DNA from: Pseudomonas poae
Lineage (GTDB): Bacteria > Pseudomonadota > Gammaproteobacteria > Pseudomonadales > Pseudomonadaceae
Assembly (NCBI RefSeq): GCF_001439785.1
Contig: NZ_JYLI01000004.1
Location: forward strand, 62,001 to 126,000
Length of the DNA stretch: 64,000 bases
Direction of reading: 5' to 3'
The notes under the pieces were generated by a model. The model was not told where the DNA came from, did no database searches, and saw only the letters and a program-made list of their open reading frames with translations. Positions within the stretch are counted from its first letter, which is position 1; each line of letters starts with the position of its first letter. Both the position numbers and the translations under genes were made by a program. Positions 19,913 to 30,317 of this stretch are shown in pieces.

Positions 19913-21829
19913 TCAGACCCGGAAGCGGCTGACCAATGCTTGCAGATGGGTGCCCAGACGCGCCAGCTCGGTACTCGAAGCGGCGGTTTCTTCGCTGGCC
20001 GCAGCGGTCTGCTCCGAGATGTCGCGCACGTTCAGCACACTGCGGTTGATCTCTTCAGCCACGGCACTTTGCTGCTCGGCGGCGGTGGCGATCTGCGAGT
20101 TCATCGCCTGGATGGTCGACACCGTCAGGGTGATGCTCGACAGGGCAGTGCCGGCGCGACGGGTCAGCTCGACGCTGCTGTCGGTGAGGCCACGGCTGTT
20201 GTCCATGATGGTTGCCACTTGCTGGGTACCGCTCTGCAGGCCGACGATCAGCTCGGCGATCTCCTCGGTGGACTTCTGGGTACGCTGCGCCAGGCTGCGC
20301 ACTTCGTCGGCTACCACGGCAAAACCCCGTCCGGCCTCACCCGCACGGGCGGCCTCGATGGCGGCGTTGAGCGCGAGCAGGTTGGTCTGCTGGGCCACGG
20401 ATTTGATCACGTCGAGCACGCTGCCGATCTTGTCGCTCTCACGCTGCAGATGGCCCATGGCCTCGGTGGAACTGCCGACCTCGGCGGCCAGGCGTTCGAT
20501 CTGGGCGATGGCTTGCGCCACCACCTTGTCGCCTTCACGGGCCTGCTGGTCGGCAGCCACGGCGGCTTCGGAAGCCTCTTCGGCGTTGCGCGCGACTTCC
20601 TGTACGGTGGCGGCCATTTCGTTCATGGCGGTGGCCACCTGGTCGGTCTCGACCTTCTGGCTGTTGACCCCGGCACTGGTCTGTTCGGTAACGGCTGACA
20701 GTTGCTCGGCCGCGCTGGCGATCTGGGTCACGCCGTCGCTGATGCCCCCGATCAACGCGCGCAGGCCCAGGGTCATGCTTTGCATGGCCCGTTGCAGTTG
20801 GCCCAGTTCGTCCTTGCGGCCGGACTCCAGGTTGTGGCTCAAATCGCCGGAGGCCACGCGCTCGGCGACCTGCAGGGTCTGGTTGAGCGGGATGATGATC
20901 TGACGGGTGATCGCCCAGGCGGCGAACAGGCCCACGATCAATGCCAGCGCGGCAGCCAGCAGCAGCAGGTATTTGGCTTGCGCGGCATCCCGGTCGCGCA
21001 CGGCGGTCTGCGACACGGTGAGCTTTTCGCTGTGCCCCATCAGAATATCGCCCTGGGCGGTGATGGTTTTCAACGCAGCGGCGGCGGCCGTCTGGGAGTC
21101 ACGGTATTGGCTAACGGCGGCGCGGTAGGCCTGCAGCGACACGCCGGCCTGTTGCAGGTTGGTCTGGTACTGCGCCGGCAGTTGGCCTTCGAGCTCGCTG
21201 GCTTTCTTGAGGGCGTTGTCGATGGCATCCAGCGCCGGTTGCTCGGCCTCGACCTTGCCGCTGTAGGTGTAGCCGCGCACCTGGAAGCGTGCCTGCTGGA
21301 TCAGTTTGCTCAAGCTCACCACGCTGTTGAACTGGCTGACGCTGTCGCCTTGCAGCAGTGAGGCTTCGACCTCGCTGACCTTGGCCACCGCATTGTCAGC
21401 GGTGTCGCCCAGTTTGCTGCGTGCGCCTTCACGCTTGAGCCCGGCCTGGACCATGCCAGCGAAGGCCTTTTTGTACTGGCTCAAGGCTTCCTGCTGCTGT
21501 TCGACCAGGACCTTGTCTTCGGGTTGTTCGATCAATTGCGCGGCTTTTTTCAGGCCGTCGTCCAACTGTGCGATCAGGCTGTCGACCGCGCCGGTGCCTT
21601 GCTCGCCGCGCCGCATTTCGAAGTCCAGGCGCGCCAGACGCAGGTCCTTGGTCACGCCGTTGAGGCTGGAGATATAACCCAGCTTGTCACCCCGACCGAT
21701 CACATCGCCCACGCTGGTCCAGCCGGTGAAGGTGATCATTAACGTCAGCACCAATACCAGGCCGAAGCCCACGCCCAGTTTGGTTTTGACGCTGACATTG
21801 CCCAGCTTTTCGGCTAACCGACGATACAT
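19913..21829 (-). CDS. Methyl-accepting chemotaxis protein, McpQ-like
   Basis: This 638-residue chemoreceptor has its first membrane helix at about residues 17-36. A long helical periplasmic domain comes next, then a second helix near 290-310 ([15 protein letters not shown]), HAMP, and the conserved tip [16 protein letters not shown]. Its length and its position beside rsmE-tatC match the P. putida citrate chemoreceptor McpQ, which has an HBM sensor domain. The orthology is inferred from location and size, so citrate or a related metal-chelate ligand is only a hypothesis. It is separated by 138 bases from the paralogous receptor and probably has its own promoter. Confidence 0.88.
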   Translation of the reverse strand: MYRRLAEKLGNVSVKTKLGVGFGLVLVLTLMITFTGWTSVGDVIGRGDKLGYISSLNGVTKDLRLARLDFEMRRGEQGTGAVDSLIAQLDDGLKKAAQLIEQPEDKVLVEQQQEALSQYKKAFAGMVQAGLKREGARSKLGDTADNAVAKVSEVEASLLQGDSVSQFNSVVSLSKLIQQARFQVRGYTYSGKVEAEQPALDAIDNALKKASELEGQLPAQYQTNLQQAGVSLQAYRAAVSQYRDSQTAAAAALKTITAQGDILMGHSEKLTVSQTAVRDRDAAQAKYLLLLAAALALIVGLFAAWAITRQIIIPLNQTLQVAERVASGDLSHNLESGRKDELGQLQRAMQSMTLGLRALIGGISDGVTQIASAAEQLSAVTEQTSAGVNSQKVETDQVATAMNEMAATVQEVARNAEEASEAAVAADQQAREGDKVVAQAIAQIERLAAEVGSSTEAMGHLQRESDKIGSVLDVIKSVAQQTNLLALNAAIEAARAGEAGRGFAVVADEVRSLAQRTQKSTEEIAELIVGLQSGTQQVATIMDNSRGLTDSSVELTRRAGTALSSITLTVSTIQAMNSQIATAAEQQSAVAEEINRSVLNVRDISEQTAAASEETAASSTELARLGTHLQALVSRFRV

Positions 21830-21927
21830 GTTGCAAACTCCCCTGTAACAAGGCTTGGACTTATCGAGGAGCTATCGGCCGGTGCTCAGGATTCTGTAGC
21901 AACATAACTGCCGTGGGAGGGCTTTTT

Positions 21928-22635
21928 TTAGAAAAGGCGGGAGAGCAGGGCGGTGACGGCGGTTTCGACGCGCAGAATGCGCGCGCCCAGTTGCACCGGT
22001 TGCAGGCCGGCCTTGGTCAGCAGGTCCACCTCGTAGGGGATCCAGCCGCCTTCTGGGCCAATGGCCAGCGTCACGGACTCGTCGAGTCCGCGCGGGCAGG
22101 GCGGATAATCGCCGGGGTGGCCGATCAGGCCGAGGGTGCCCTCGGTCATGGCCGGCAGGCGATCTTCCACGAACGGCTTGAAGCGCTTCTCGATGATGAT
22201 CTGCGGCAGCACCGTGTCCCGCGCCTGTTCCAGGCCGAGAATCAGTTGCTCGCGTACCGCGTCAGGCTCCAGGAACGGCGTCTGCCAAAAGCTTTTTTCC
22301 ACCCGGTAACTGTTGAGCAGCACCACCTTCGGCACACCCATGGCGGCTACGGTTTGCAGCACGCGGCGCAGCATCTTGGGACGCGGCAAAGCCAGCAGCA
22401 GGGTCAGCGGCAGTTTGGCCGGTGGCGGCTGGTCGAAGCTGACGTGCAGCTCGGCCTCGGCAGCCTCCAGACGCAGCAAGTGTGCGTTGCCCATCAACCC
22501 GCCGATGCGTCCAACGCGCAAGCTGTCGCCAACGGCGGCACGGTGGACGTCTTGCATGTGCACCAGGCGCCGGTCGCGCAGCACCACACGGTCGGCCGCG
22601 ATGAAGTCGGCCTCCTCAAGCAGCAGCAGGTTCAC
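21928..22635 (-). CDS. rsmE: 16S rRNA (uracil(1498)-N(3))-methyltransferase
   Basis: This 235-residue SPOUT-class enzyme methylates N3 of U1498 in 16S rRNA. A PUA-like N-terminal region is followed by the trefoil-knot SAM site, with L-A-I-G-P-E-G-G-W near residue 190 and the C-terminal [11 protein letters not shown]. The GTG at 22635 gives the usual N-terminus ([10 protein letters not shown]) and overlaps the tatC stop by four bases. Longer in-frame extensions run antisense to the tatC sequence and are not credible. Confidence 0.94.
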   Translation of the reverse strand: MNLLLLEEADFIAADRVVLRDRRLVHMQDVHRAAVGDSLRVGRIGGLMGNAHLLRLEAAEAELHVSFDQPPPAKLPLTLLLALPRPKMLRRVLQTVAAMGVPKVVLLNSYRVEKSFWQTPFLEPDAVREQLILGLEQARDTVLPQIIIEKRFKPFVEDRLPAMTEGTLGLIGHPGDYPPCPRGLDESVTLAIGPEGGWIPYEVDLLTKAGLQPVQLGARILRVETAVTALLSRLF

Positions 22636-23423
22636 GGCTGGGTCGCTGGCGGCTGGTCGTCGTCGGCGGGCTGGTCTTCGGGGTGTTCGCCACGCTTGCT
22701 GATCAAACCGCTGAACAGGATGCCGATCTCGAACAGCATCCACATCGGCACGGCCAGCAGGGTCTGGGAGAAGATGTCCGGCGGCGTGAGGATCATGCCC
22801 ACCACAAAGCAGCCGATGATCACATACGGGCGGATCTTCTTCAGGTACTTCACGTCGACCACGCCGATCCACACCAGCAGCACCACGGCCACCGGGATCT
22901 CGAACGCCACGCCGAAGGCGAAGAACAGCGTCATCACAAAATCAAGGTAGCTGGTGATGTCGGTCATCATTTCCACCCCGGCCGGGGTGGCGGCGGCGAA
23001 GAACTTGAAGATCAGCGGGAACACCAGGAAGTAGGCGAAAGCCATGCCGGTGTAGAACAGCAGAATGCTCGACACCAGCAACGGCACCGCAATGCGCTTC
23101 TCGTGCTTGTACAGGCCCGGCGCAATAAAACCCCAGATCTGATGCAGGATCACCGGGATCGCCAGGAACAGCGAGACCATCATGGTCAGCTTCAACGGCG
23201 TGAGGAACGGCGAGGACACATCGGTGGCGATCATCGTCGCGCCCACCGGCAGGTACTGACGCAGGGGCGTGGAAACGAAGGTGTAGATCTGCTGGGTAAA
23301 GGCGAACAGCCCGGCAAAAATGATGAAGATCGCCGCCACGCAACGCAGCAGGCGGGTACGCAGCTCGGTGAGGTGCGAGACCAGCGGCATGTGCTGGTCG
23401 TTTTCCGGTTTATCAGCGCTCAT
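22632..23423 (-). CDS. tatC: Sec-independent protein translocase TatC
   Basis: This 263-residue inner-membrane protein has six predicted helices and is the receptor for twin-arginine signal peptides. The N-terminal cytosolic motif H-L-T-E-L-R-T-R-L and the periplasmic loop segment with F-L-T-P-L-K are visible. The C-terminal tail is charged and proline-rich. It overlaps tatB by four bases at its start and rsmE by four bases at its end, so translation is coupled through tatB-tatC-rsmE. Confidence 0.96.
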   Translation of the reverse strand: MSADKPENDQHMPLVSHLTELRTRLLRCVAAIFIIFAGLFAFTQQIYTFVSTPLRQYLPVGATMIATDVSSPFLTPLKLTMMVSLFLAIPVILHQIWGFIAPGLYKHEKRIAVPLLVSSILLFYTGMAFAYFLVFPLIFKFFAAATPAGVEMMTDITSYLDFVMTLFFAFGVAFEIPVAVVLLVWIGVVDVKYLKKIRPYVIIGCFVVGMILTPPDIFSQTLLAVPMWMLFEIGILFSGLISKRGEHPEDQPADDDQPPATQP

Positions 23424-23821
23424 GGGGCTCGCGGCGGCAATGTAGGGTCATGGGGAGCGGGCGCTGCAACAGGCGCCGGCACAGGCTCGGTGGGAACGGT
23501 CGGTGGCGCGGGCGGGGTTTCAATCACCGGTGCGATGCTGTTGGCCGCAGGCTCCGCCGGTTTGGCGGGCTCCTGCACCGGCGTCAGGATTTTGCGCGCC
23601 TCCTGCTCCAGCGACAGGATGTGTTCGTTGTGCAACTGACGGCGGATTTCGTCGGCGCCGATTTCCCGTTCAACTTCCTGTTTGATCGCATTGAAACTGC
23701 GTTTCAGGCGACCGATCCACAGGCCCGCCGTGCGTGCTGCACCGGGCAACCGTTCCGGCCCCAGCACCAGCAAGGCAACCAGGCCGACGAGGAGCAGTTC
23801 AGAGAAGCTGATACCAAACAT
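23420..23821 (-). CDS. tatB: Sec-independent protein translocase TatB
   Basis: This 133-residue protein has a short N-terminal membrane helix with the conserved glutamate ([10 protein letters not shown]). An amphipathic helix follows ([14 protein letters not shown]), then a long variable tail rich in Pro and Ala. It binds the twin-arginine signal together with TatC. It sits between tatA (10-base gap) and tatC (overlap). Confidence 0.95.
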   Translation of the reverse strand: MFGISFSELLLVGLVALLVLGPERLPGAARTAGLWIGRLKRSFNAIKQEVEREIGADEIRRQLHNEHILSLEQEARKILTPVQEPAKPAEPAANSIAPVIETPPAPPTVPTEPVPAPVAAPAPHDPTLPPRAP

Positions 23822-23831
23822 TAGTCAGTAC

Positions 23832-24110
23832 TCACAGGTCTTTGCGGGTCGGCTCTTCGACTTTCTCAGCCTGCACGTCGAACGTACGACGCTCGGTGAT
23901 CGGCTGGGTGGCCTGCGGGTGCACGGGCTGGGCCGGCGGCACGGGATTGACCACGGGGTCGGCCGGTTTTTCATCGTCGTTCATGGCCTTGCGAAAGCCC
24001 TTGATCGACTCGCCGACGTCGGTGCCCAGGTTCTTGAGTTTCTTGGTGCCGAATACCAGCACCACCACCACCAGAATGACGATCCAGTGTTTCCAGTCAA
24101 AAATGCCCAT
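23832..24110 (-). CDS. tatA: Sec-independent protein translocase TatA
   Basis: This 92-residue pore-forming subunit has the pattern [13 protein letters not shown], a single membrane helix, then the [10 protein letters not shown] hinge and amphipathic helix ending with G-F-R-K-A-M. The C-terminal tail is rich in Pro and Gln. It is the first gene of the tatABC set, 26 bases after hisE. Confidence 0.96.
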   Translation of the reverse strand: MGIFDWKHWIVILVVVVLVFGTKKLKNLGTDVGESIKGFRKAMNDDEKPADPVVNPVPPAQPVHPQATQPITERRTFDVQAEKVEEPTRKDL

Positions 24111-24136
24111 GCTGCAAATCCTCCAGTCTTAGTTAT

Positions 24137-24469
24137 TCAAGCGGACGGGCGCGAGGCCTTTTCGACGTGCCCGGACAAACCGAAGCGACGGTCCAGCTCA
24201 TCCAGCACGGCCTGTGGATGCTGCCCCAGTTGGGCGAGCATCACCAGGCTATGAAACCACAGGTCGGCGGTTTCATAGATGACATCGCTGCAATCACCGC
24301 TGATCTGCGCATCCTTGGCGGCAATGATCGTCTCGACGGATTCTTCGCCGAGCTTTTCCAGAATCTTGTTCAGGCCCTTGTGGTAAAGGCTGGCGACATA
24401 GGAACTGTCGGCGTCCGCGCCTTTGCGCGCTTCCAGCACCTGGGCCACACGGTTGAGGGTATCGCTCAT
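24137..24469 (-). CDS. hisE: Phosphoribosyl-ATP pyrophosphatase
   Basis: This 110-residue enzyme hydrolyses phosphoribosyl-ATP to phosphoribosyl-AMP, step two of histidine synthesis. Typical segments are [14 protein letters not shown] and [13 protein letters not shown]. The MazG-like metal-binding acidic residues are present. It starts two bases after the hisI stop. In enterobacteria these two activities are fused; here they are separate genes, as is usual for pseudomonads. Confidence 0.96.
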   Translation of the reverse strand: MSDTLNRVAQVLEARKGADADSSYVASLYHKGLNKILEKLGEESVETIIAAKDAQISGDCSDVIYETADLWFHSLVMLAQLGQHPQAVLDELDRRFGLSGHVEKASRPSA

Positions 24470-24471
24470 GT

Positions 24472-24864
24472 TCAGTGTCCTGCCGGGTAGATGGCGTGCG
24501 GGTCTTTGAGCACCGGCTCGACCACTTTCCACTCGCCGTTCTCGAACACGCGGTAGAAGCAGCTGTGACGCCCGGTGTGGCAGGCGATGCCGCCGATCTG
24601 CTCGACCTTGAGGATCACCACGTCGCCGTCGCAGTCCAGGCGCAGCTCGTGCAGGGTTTGCACATGCCCGGACTCCTCGCCCTTACGCCACAGTTTGCCA
24701 CGCGAACGTGACCAGTAAATGGCGCGCTGCTCGGCGGCGGTCAGGCTCAGGGCCTCGCGGTTCATCCAGGCCATCATCAATACGCGCCCGGTCTTGTAGT
24801 CCTGGGCAATGGCCGGCACCAGGCCGTCACTGTCCCACTTGATCTCGTCCAGCCAGTCTTTCAT
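24472..24864 (-). CDS. hisI: Phosphoribosyl-AMP cyclohydrolase
   Basis: This 130-residue metal-dependent enzyme opens the adenine ring of phosphoribosyl-AMP, step three of histidine synthesis. The motif [10 protein letters not shown], the S-R-S-R-G-K-L-W segment, the acidic D-C-D-G-D and the zinc-binding C-H-T-G-R-H-S-C are all visible. The ATG at 24864 gives the standard length; longer in-frame starts would run into ubiB-side sequence. Confidence 0.96.
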   Translation of the reverse strand: MKDWLDEIKWDSDGLVPAIAQDYKTGRVLMMAWMNREALSLTAAEQRAIYWSRSRGKLWRKGEESGHVQTLHELRLDCDGDVVILKVEQIGGIACHTGRHSCFYRVFENGEWKVVEPVLKDPHAIYPAGH

Positions 24865-24905
24865 GTTCGGCTCCGGCAATTTGCGACAGTGTATAACCGG
24901 ATGGG

Positions 24906-26510
24906 CTATCGACGCACGATCAGATAAATACCCACGGCCACCATCACACCGGCCGGCCAGAAGCCCAGCTGGTTCAATGGCCCGACGATGGCGAGCATCA
25001 CGCCGCCCACCAGGTGCGTGGCGCCAAGCAGGCGCAGGAACCAGTCGTCCTTGCGCTTGCGCCACGGCGGCTCCGGGTCCCTGGCATGGGGCTGGGACAT
25101 GCGCTCGAGCAGGTCACGGGTCATGTTGGCCAGATGGGGCAGTTGCTCCATCTGGCTGTACATATTGCCGATCATGGTCTTGGGGCTCATGCGCTCGCGC
25201 ATCCAGCGCTCCAGGAACGGTTGGGCGGTGTTCCACAAGTCGAGGTCCGGGTACAGCTGGCGGCCCAGGCCTTCGATGTTGAGCAGGGTTTTTTGCAGCA
25301 AGACCAACTGCGGCTGCACTTCCATGTTGAAGCGCCGCGCGGTCTGGAACAGGCGCATCAGCACCTGACCGAAAGAAATATCCTTTAACGGCTTTTCAAA
25401 GATCGGCTCGCACACCGTGCGGATCGCCGCTTCGAACTCGTTGAGCTTGGTTTCCGCCGGCACCCAGCCCGAATCGATGTGCAACTGTGCCACGCGGCGG
25501 TAGTCACGCTTGAAGAAGGCAAACAGGTTGCGCGCCAAGTAGTCCTGGTCTTCCGGGGTGAGGCTTCCGACGATGCCGCAGTCGATCGCGATGTATTGCG
25601 GGCTCCACGGGGTAACGGTGCTGACGAAAATGTTGCCGGGGTGCATGTCGGCGTGGAAGAAGCTGTCGCGAAATACCTGGGTGAAGAAAATCTCCACACC
25701 GCGCTCGGCGAGCATCTTCATGTCGGTGCGCTGGTCGGCCAGGGCGGCGAGGTCGGTGACCTGCAGGCCGTAGATGCGCTCCATCACCAGTACTTTTGGG
25801 CGGCACCAGTCCCAATACACTTGCGGCACGTACAGCAGTTGTGAGCCTTCGAAGTTGCGGCGCAGCTGGCTCGAGTTGGCGGCTTCGCGCAGCAGGTCGA
25901 GTTCGTCGTAGATGGTTTTTTCATAGTCAGCGACCACGTCCACCGGGTGCAGCAGGCGCGCATCGGCGGAGAAGCGTTCGGCGGCGCGGGCGAGGACGAA
26001 CAGCCACGCCAGGTCCTGACCGATGACCGGCTTGAGGCCCGGGCGAATCACTTTCACCACGACTTCTTCGCCGGTCTTGAGCTGTGCGGCGTGCACCTGT
26101 GCAACCGAGGCCGATGCCAGCGGTTCGACGTCGAACCGGCTGAACACCTCGCTGATCTTCTTGCCCAGCTGCGACTCGATCAGCGCCATCGACTGTTGCG
26201 AGTCGAACGGCGGCACGCGGTCCTGCAGCAGCATCAGTTCGTCGGCGATGTCTTCGGGCAACAGGTCGCGGCGAGTGGAAAGAATCTGCCCGAACTTGAT
26301 GAAGATCGGTCCCAGGTCCTGCAATGCCAAGCGCAGGCGCGCGCCACGGCTGAGCTCGAGCTTTTTGCGCGGCAACCAGCGCCACGGCAGCACATAGCGC
26401 ACCGCCAACAAAAACCACGGCAGTGGCAAGGCGAACAGCAGGTCATCGAGGCGGTAGCGCATGACCACGCGCTGGATACGAAACAAACGGCGGACGGCGA
26501 GCAGCTTCAT
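24906..26510 (-). CDS. ubiB: Ubiquinone biosynthesis protein kinase-like UbiB
   Basis: This 534-residue ABC1/ADCK-family atypical kinase/ATPase is needed for ubiquinone synthesis. The family hallmark K-x-G-Q motif ([11 protein letters not shown]) lies near residue 70. The invariant A-S-V-A-Q-V-H, V-V-K-V-I-R-P and H-A-D-M-H-P-G-N catalytic segments follow. Two membrane helices close the C-terminus (near 500-530). It overlaps ubiJ by four bases. Confidence 0.96.
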   Translation of the reverse strand: MKLLAVRRLFRIQRVVMRYRLDDLLFALPLPWFLLAVRYVLPWRWLPRKKLELSRGARLRLALQDLGPIFIKFGQILSTRRDLLPEDIADELMLLQDRVPPFDSQQSMALIESQLGKKISEVFSRFDVEPLASASVAQVHAAQLKTGEEVVVKVIRPGLKPVIGQDLAWLFVLARAAERFSADARLLHPVDVVADYEKTIYDELDLLREAANSSQLRRNFEGSQLLYVPQVYWDWCRPKVLVMERIYGLQVTDLAALADQRTDMKMLAERGVEIFFTQVFRDSFFHADMHPGNIFVSTVTPWSPQYIAIDCGIVGSLTPEDQDYLARNLFAFFKRDYRRVAQLHIDSGWVPAETKLNEFEAAIRTVCEPIFEKPLKDISFGQVLMRLFQTARRFNMEVQPQLVLLQKTLLNIEGLGRQLYPDLDLWNTAQPFLERWMRERMSPKTMIGNMYSQMEQLPHLANMTRDLLERMSQPHARDPEPPWRKRKDDWFLRLLGATHLVGGVMLAIVGPLNQLGFWPAGVMVAVGIYLIVRR

Positions 26511-27130
26511 GCGTTATCGCTTGGATCAAGGGAACGGCTCAGGCGCTCGAAGCGTGCCTCAAGGCGTTCCAGGTCGATTTTGGCCTTGTCGAGTTCACGA
26601 AAGCGCGCTTGCGCTTCTCGCTCCCCGACCAGGGTGCGCGCTTCTTCGCTCAGGTATTCGGCGAGGTTCTGGTTAAGGCTGGCAAACCCCTGTTGATACC
26701 ACTGCGCGCGGCTGCGCAGGTGCCCGCTGATCAGTGGGGTGGCCACCGGGCCGAGCCAGCGCGACAGCTCGTATTCCCAGTCCAGTTCAAGGTCCTGCAA
26801 CACGGCGGCGAGATCCATCAGCACCGCGCTTTCGCCTTCCAGGTGTACCTGCGGGCTGTGCAGGATGGCAGTCTTGTTGCGGCTCAGGGCCAGGTTCAAC
26901 AGGCTGGAGGCCGGTGCGCGCAGGGTGCAGTCGGCTTCGGCAGCCCATTGTGTGGCGAGCAGCAGGCCTTCGTCGCTGGGCAGGATGAACAGTTGCAGGG
27001 CGGGACGGGTGCAATCGACGGCGATCACCTTGCCGTTCAAGTGCCCCAGCCGCGCCAGGGCGGTACTGTCCAGGCGCAACACACGGTTGAGGCCGCGCTC
27101 GACGCCGGCAAGAAGGCCCGCGAGCAGCAT
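26507..27130 (-). CDS. ubiJ: Ubiquinone biosynthesis accessory factor UbiJ
   Basis: This 207-residue protein has an N-terminal SCP2 lipid-binding domain and a C-terminal coiled coil (about residues 165-200, rich in Glu, Arg and Leu). It acts in the soluble Ubi complex as a lipid carrier for ubiquinone intermediates. Its place between ubiE and ubiB is the conserved gammaproteobacterial order. Its ATG overlaps the ubiE stop by one base and its own stop overlaps ubiB. Confidence 0.92.
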   Translation of the reverse strand: MLLAGLLAGVERGLNRVLRLDSTALARLGHLNGKVIAVDCTRPALQLFILPSDEGLLLATQWAAEADCTLRAPASSLLNLALSRNKTAILHSPQVHLEGESAVLMDLAAVLQDLELDWEYELSRWLGPVATPLISGHLRSRAQWYQQGFASLNQNLAEYLSEEARTLVGEREAQARFRELDKAKIDLERLEARFERLSRSLDPSDNA

Positions 27131-27900
27131 CAGGGTTTGATGCCGCGGTGCAGGGCGACGATACCCGAGGTCATGTTGTGGTAGGTCACGCGGTCGAAAC
27201 CGGCTTCCACCATCATCGACTTGAGGGTTTCCTGATCGGGGTGCATGCGGATCGACTCGGCCAGGTAGCGATAGCTCTCGGCGTCATTGGTGATCAGCTT
27301 GCCCATCAGCGGCATGAAGGCGAACGAGTAGGTGTCGTAGACCTTGGACATCAGCGCATTGGTCGGCTTGGAGAATTCGAGCACCAGCAGACGACCGCCC
27401 GGCTTGAGTACGCGCAGCATCGAGCGGATCGCGTCTTCCTTGCGGGTCACGTTGCGCAGGCCGAAAGCGATGGTCACGCAGTCGAAATGGTTGTCCGGGA
27501 ACGGCAGTTTTTCCGCGTCGGCCTGGACGAACTCGATGTTGTCGGCCACGCCCTTGTCCAGCAGGCGATCACGGCCGACCTTGAGCATCGACCCGTTGAT
27601 GTCCGCCAGCACCACCTGACCGGTGGGGCCGACCAGCCTGGAGAATTTGGCCGCCAGATCGCCCGTGCCGCCGGCGATGTCCAGCACGCGGTTGCCGGTG
27701 CGTACGCCTGACAACTCGATGGTGAAGCGCTTCCACAGGCGGTGCATGCCGCCCGACAGCACGTCGTTCATCAGGTCGTACTTGGCCGCCACGGAGTGGA
27801 ACACCTCAGCGACCTTTTCCGCTTTCTGGCTTTGCGGGACGTTCTTGAAGCCGAAGTGAGTGGTGGGTTCGGCATCGCTGCCTTTGCGCTGATCAGTCAT
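27130..27900 (-). CDS. ubiE: Demethylmenaquinone/ubiquinone C-methyltransferase
   Basis: This 256-residue SAM-dependent methyltransferase does C-methylation in ubiquinone synthesis. The motifs are [11 protein letters not shown], the SAM-binding [11 protein letters not shown], and I-A-F-G-L-R-N-V-T. The ATG at 27900 gives the normal N-terminus; the upstream extension to 27963 lacks support. It heads the ubiEJB run and is divergent from the PHA-associated gene at 28045. Confidence 0.96.
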   Translation of the reverse strand: MTDQRKGSDAEPTTHFGFKNVPQSQKAEKVAEVFHSVAAKYDLMNDVLSGGMHRLWKRFTIELSGVRTGNRVLDIAGGTGDLAAKFSRLVGPTGQVVLADINGSMLKVGRDRLLDKGVADNIEFVQADAEKLPFPDNHFDCVTIAFGLRNVTRKEDAIRSMLRVLKPGGRLLVLEFSKPTNALMSKVYDTYSFAFMPLMGKLITNDAESYRYLAESIRMHPDQETLKSMMVEAGFDRVTYHNMTSGIVALHRGIKP

Positions 27901-28044
27901 ATCGCTGTCACCAAAAGAGAATGCGGCACATGATAATCCCCAGGGCCTGCTTTGTCTTGGCAAGGCTGAAGGTAAGATAGGTGCTTATCGAGACCCTTTG
28001 CTGCATCGAAGGTTTCTCAGCCCCTCATGAAAGGAGTCATTGGC

Positions 28045-28320
28045 ATGGCCCGTATAACCGTTGAGCGTGAGCATTCCCTGGGTAAGCAAGGGGCGCGGGC
28101 GAAGGCCGACACGCTGGCGCAGAAACTCAATGACAAGTATGGCGTGGAGTCGTCGTGGTCCGGCGACACCTTGAACCTCAAGCGCTCGGGGGTTAAAGGC
28201 ACGGTTGAAGTGGATGATGATTCATTGCGCATCAACGTGGAGTTGGGCCTGTTGATGTCGGCCATGAGTGGCACGCTTAAATCCGAGATCGAGAAAGCAC
28301 TGGACAAGGCGTTGGCCTGA
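28045..28320 (+). CDS. PHA granule-region small protein
   Basis: This 91-residue protein starts M-A-R-I-T-V-E-R-E-H-S-L-G and matches the polyhydroxyalkanoic acid system family found next to pha genes. It has no signal peptide or membrane helix and seems to form a small alpha/beta domain. The ATG at 28045 is placed eight bases after AAGGAG; the upstream ATG at 28027 lacks that site. Its exact role is unknown, but its position 100 bases before phaI suggests granule biology. Confidence 0.82.
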   Translation: MARITVEREHSLGKQGARAKADTLAQKLNDKYGVESSWSGDTLNLKRSGVKGTVEVDDDSLRINVELGLLMSAMSGTLKSEIEKALDKALA

Positions 28321-28421
28321 TCGATTGCACTTAGGGTGTCGATTCTAATTTTCCAGCCTACTGTGTGCGCAAGCCCTCAACGACTGCGGGCCGATTCCCG
28401 TCCTGACTTGTGAGGTGCACC

Positions 28422-28844
28422 ATGGCCAACGTTGTGCTGCGAAAAAAAATCGATGTTCAGACCCCTGCCGTCAGTGGCGTCAAGCGTTATGCCCGCAAGA
28501 TCTGGCTGGCGGGCCTTGGCGCTTATGCGAGGGTCGGCAACGAGGGCGGCGAGTACTTCAAGGAACTCGTCAAGAGCGGTCAACGTATTGAAAGTAAAAG
28601 CAAAAAAGTTGCAGTTGAACAAGTGGGCGCGGATAACAGTCATATCCACCAAGTAAAGAGTTATGTCTCAAACGTCAAAGATCTGGTTGAAGTTCAACTG
28701 GCTAACGTTGAAAGCGCTTTTGACTCGCGTGTTGCAAGTGCCTTGAATCGGATCGGCATTGCGTCTAAACATGACGTTGAGACACTCTCTGCTAAGCTCG
28801 AAGAGCTGACGGCATTGCTCGAACGTGTCGCGCGTAAACACTAA
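28422..28844 (+). CDS. phaI: Phasin PhaI
   Basis: This 140-residue phasin coats PHA granules. The conserved core R-Y-A-R-K-I-W-L-A-G-L-G-A-Y (about residue 21) is shared with PhaF. A heptad-like helical region runs through residues 40-140. The ATG at 28422 follows GAGGTG; the ORF-extending GTG-like start 12 bases upstream is less likely. It is followed 12 bases later by phaF, so the pair forms the phaIF operon, transcribed towards phaD as in other pseudomonads. Confidence 0.92.
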   Translation: MANVVLRKKIDVQTPAVSGVKRYARKIWLAGLGAYARVGNEGGEYFKELVKSGQRIESKSKKVAVEQVGADNSHIHQVKSYVSNVKDLVEVQLANVESAFDSRVASALNRIGIASKHDVETLSAKLEELTALLERVARKH

Positions 28845-28856
28845 GGAGACACCGGA

Positions 28857-29714
28857 ATGGCTGTTAAAAAGACTACTCAGAAAGAAAGCAGCTCGTGGGT
28901 CGGGGAAGTTGAAAAATATTCCCGCAAGATCTGGCTTGCTGGTTTAGGCGTGTATTCGAAGGTGAGCAGTGACGGCGGCAAGTACTTCGAGACGCTGGTT
29001 AAAGACGGCGAAAAAGCCGAGAAGTTGACCAAGACTTCAGTGGGTAAAAAAGTCGACGCGGCAAAGGCCACCGCCGGCTCTGCCAAGTCGAGCATTTCCG
29101 ACACCTGGGGCAAGCTGGAAGAGACGTTCGACAAGCGCCTCAACAGTGCCATCTCGCGACTTGGCGTACCGAGCAAGGCAGAGCTGAAAACCCTGCACAG
29201 CAAGGTTGATACCCTGACCCGCCAGCTTGAAAAACTCACGGGTGCCAAGGCGACGCCTGTGAAAGCAGCGGCTGCCAAGCCGGCGGCTAAAACGGCAGCG
29301 GCCAAACCTGCCGCAAAAAGTGCTGCCAAGCCTGCGGCGAAGGCTCCGGCTAAAGCGGCCGCCAAGCCGGCTGCAAAAACCGCAGCGGCCAAACCGGCCA
29401 GCAAGCCGGCGGCCAAACCGGTGGCAGCCAAACCCGCCGCCAAGCCTGCAGCAGTGAAGACTGCGGCAAAACCTGCGGCCAAAACTGCTGCGAAACCTGC
29501 AGCAAAAACCGCTGCCGCCAAGCCAGCTGCGAAACCTGCCGCAGCCAAACCTGCCGCCAAGCCAGCAGCCAAACCAACAGCCGCCAGGAAACCTGCAACT
29601 GCGAAGACGCCGGCCGCCGCCAAGCCTGCCAGCTCTGCCGCCAACTCGGTCTCTGCGCCTGCTGCAACGCCGACTGCAACGCCGGTAACCCCGACGCCCT
29701 CCAGTCAGTCCTGA
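28857..29714 (+). CDS. phaF: Phasin/histone-like regulator PhaF
   Basis: This 285-residue protein has an N-terminal phasin domain (residues 1-135, with Y-S-R-K-I-W-L-A-G-L-G-V-Y) that binds PHA granules. A long C-terminal tail of repeated K-P-A-A-K units follows (about 140-270), resembling histone H1 and AlgP and binding DNA non-specifically. In P. putida PhaF helps segregate granules with the nucleoid. The repeat tract is low-complexity and likely to vary in length between strains. Terminator at 29729. Confidence 0.94.
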   Translation: MAVKKTTQKESSSWVGEVEKYSRKIWLAGLGVYSKVSSDGGKYFETLVKDGEKAEKLTKTSVGKKVDAAKATAGSAKSSISDTWGKLEETFDKRLNSAISRLGVPSKAELKTLHSKVDTLTRQLEKLTGAKATPVKAAAAKPAAKTAAAKPAAKSAAKPAAKAPAKAAAKPAAKTAAAKPASKPAAKPVAAKPAAKPAAVKTAAKPAAKTAAKPAAKTAAAKPAAKPAAAKPAAKPAAKPTAARKPATAKTPAAAKPASSAANSVSAPAATPTATPVTPTPSSQS

Positions 29715-29728
29715 TTTTCCAGGGCACA

Positions 29729-29764
29729 CAAAAACGCCCGGCCTGCGAAGGTCGGGCGTTTTTG
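29729..29764. terminator. Bidirectional terminator between phaF and the fimbrial operon
   Basis: A stem, ACGCCCGGCC with GGTCGGGCGT, is flanked by A-runs on the left and T-runs on the right, so it can work in both directions. It lies 14 bases after the phaF stop and 21 bases from the stop of the convergent fimbrial operon. Confidence 0.88.
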
Positions 29765-29784
29765 CATTCACGGCCTGAGCATCA

Positions 29785-30300
29785 TCAGTTGTAAGTAATC
29801 GACACCGTTACCGCGCTGGCCAGCGTACCGTGGGTGATCGGCTTGCCGGTCTTGTGATACGCCGCTTTCAGCGCCAGCACCGCCTTTTTGTCACTCGTGG
29901 CAATCGTGCGGCTGCGTTGTGCTGGTGTTCCGTTGGCTGGCAAGGCTTGCCCGCTGGACAGCCCGAGCGCCGTGCCCGCCGACGTCCCGGTATTGGCAAA
30001 GAGCACGGGGTTGTCGGTCGACGGCGTGCCCGCGAACAGGAAAATCACATTTTTGACGTCCGAGTCGCAGTCGGCGGCCAGCTCGAAGTCATGTTCGCCG
30101 GCGGACATGGCGGTATCGAAGTCTGACACTTTGACCGGCGGCAGGGTGATGGTGCGATTCACATCCCCGGCGATCAGGTTGCAGGTGCCGGCATTGACCA
30201 CACCGGCAAAGGTCAGGGTGCCCGTTGTGGCCGCCAGTGCATCATGGGTCGCCAGGCTGGCCGTCACGGCCAGCAGCAGGGAGAGTTTGGAAAGGTTCAT
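29785..30300 (-). CDS. Fimbrial subunit, single pilin domain
   Basis: This 171-residue secreted pilin has a signal peptide ending at D-A-L-A. The first cysteine is in G-T-C-N-L and the second in A-D-C-D-S. The C-terminal beta-zipper motif (V-T-V-S-I-T-Y-N) ends in the penultimate-tyrosine pattern of usher pathway subunits. The ATG at 30300 is preferred to a TTG at 30303. It is the last gene of the six-gene operon and closely resembles the C-terminal half of the preceding tip-like protein. It is likely a minor or adaptor subunit. Confidence 0.85.
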   Translation of the reverse strand: MNLSKLSLLLAVTASLATHDALAATTGTLTFAGVVNAGTCNLIAGDVNRTITLPPVKVSDFDTAMSAGEHDFELAADCDSDVKNVIFLFAGTPSTDNPVLFANTGTSAGTALGLSSGQALPANGTPAQRSRTIATSDKKAVLALKAAYHKTGKPITHGTLASAVTVSITYN

Positions 30301-30317
30301 CAAAGGTCCTTGGGGGG

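Noticed and set aside
29277..29650. K-P-A-A-K tandem repeats considered as a mobile or CRISPR-like repeat
   Set aside because: They are in frame and form the known DNA-binding tail of PhaF.
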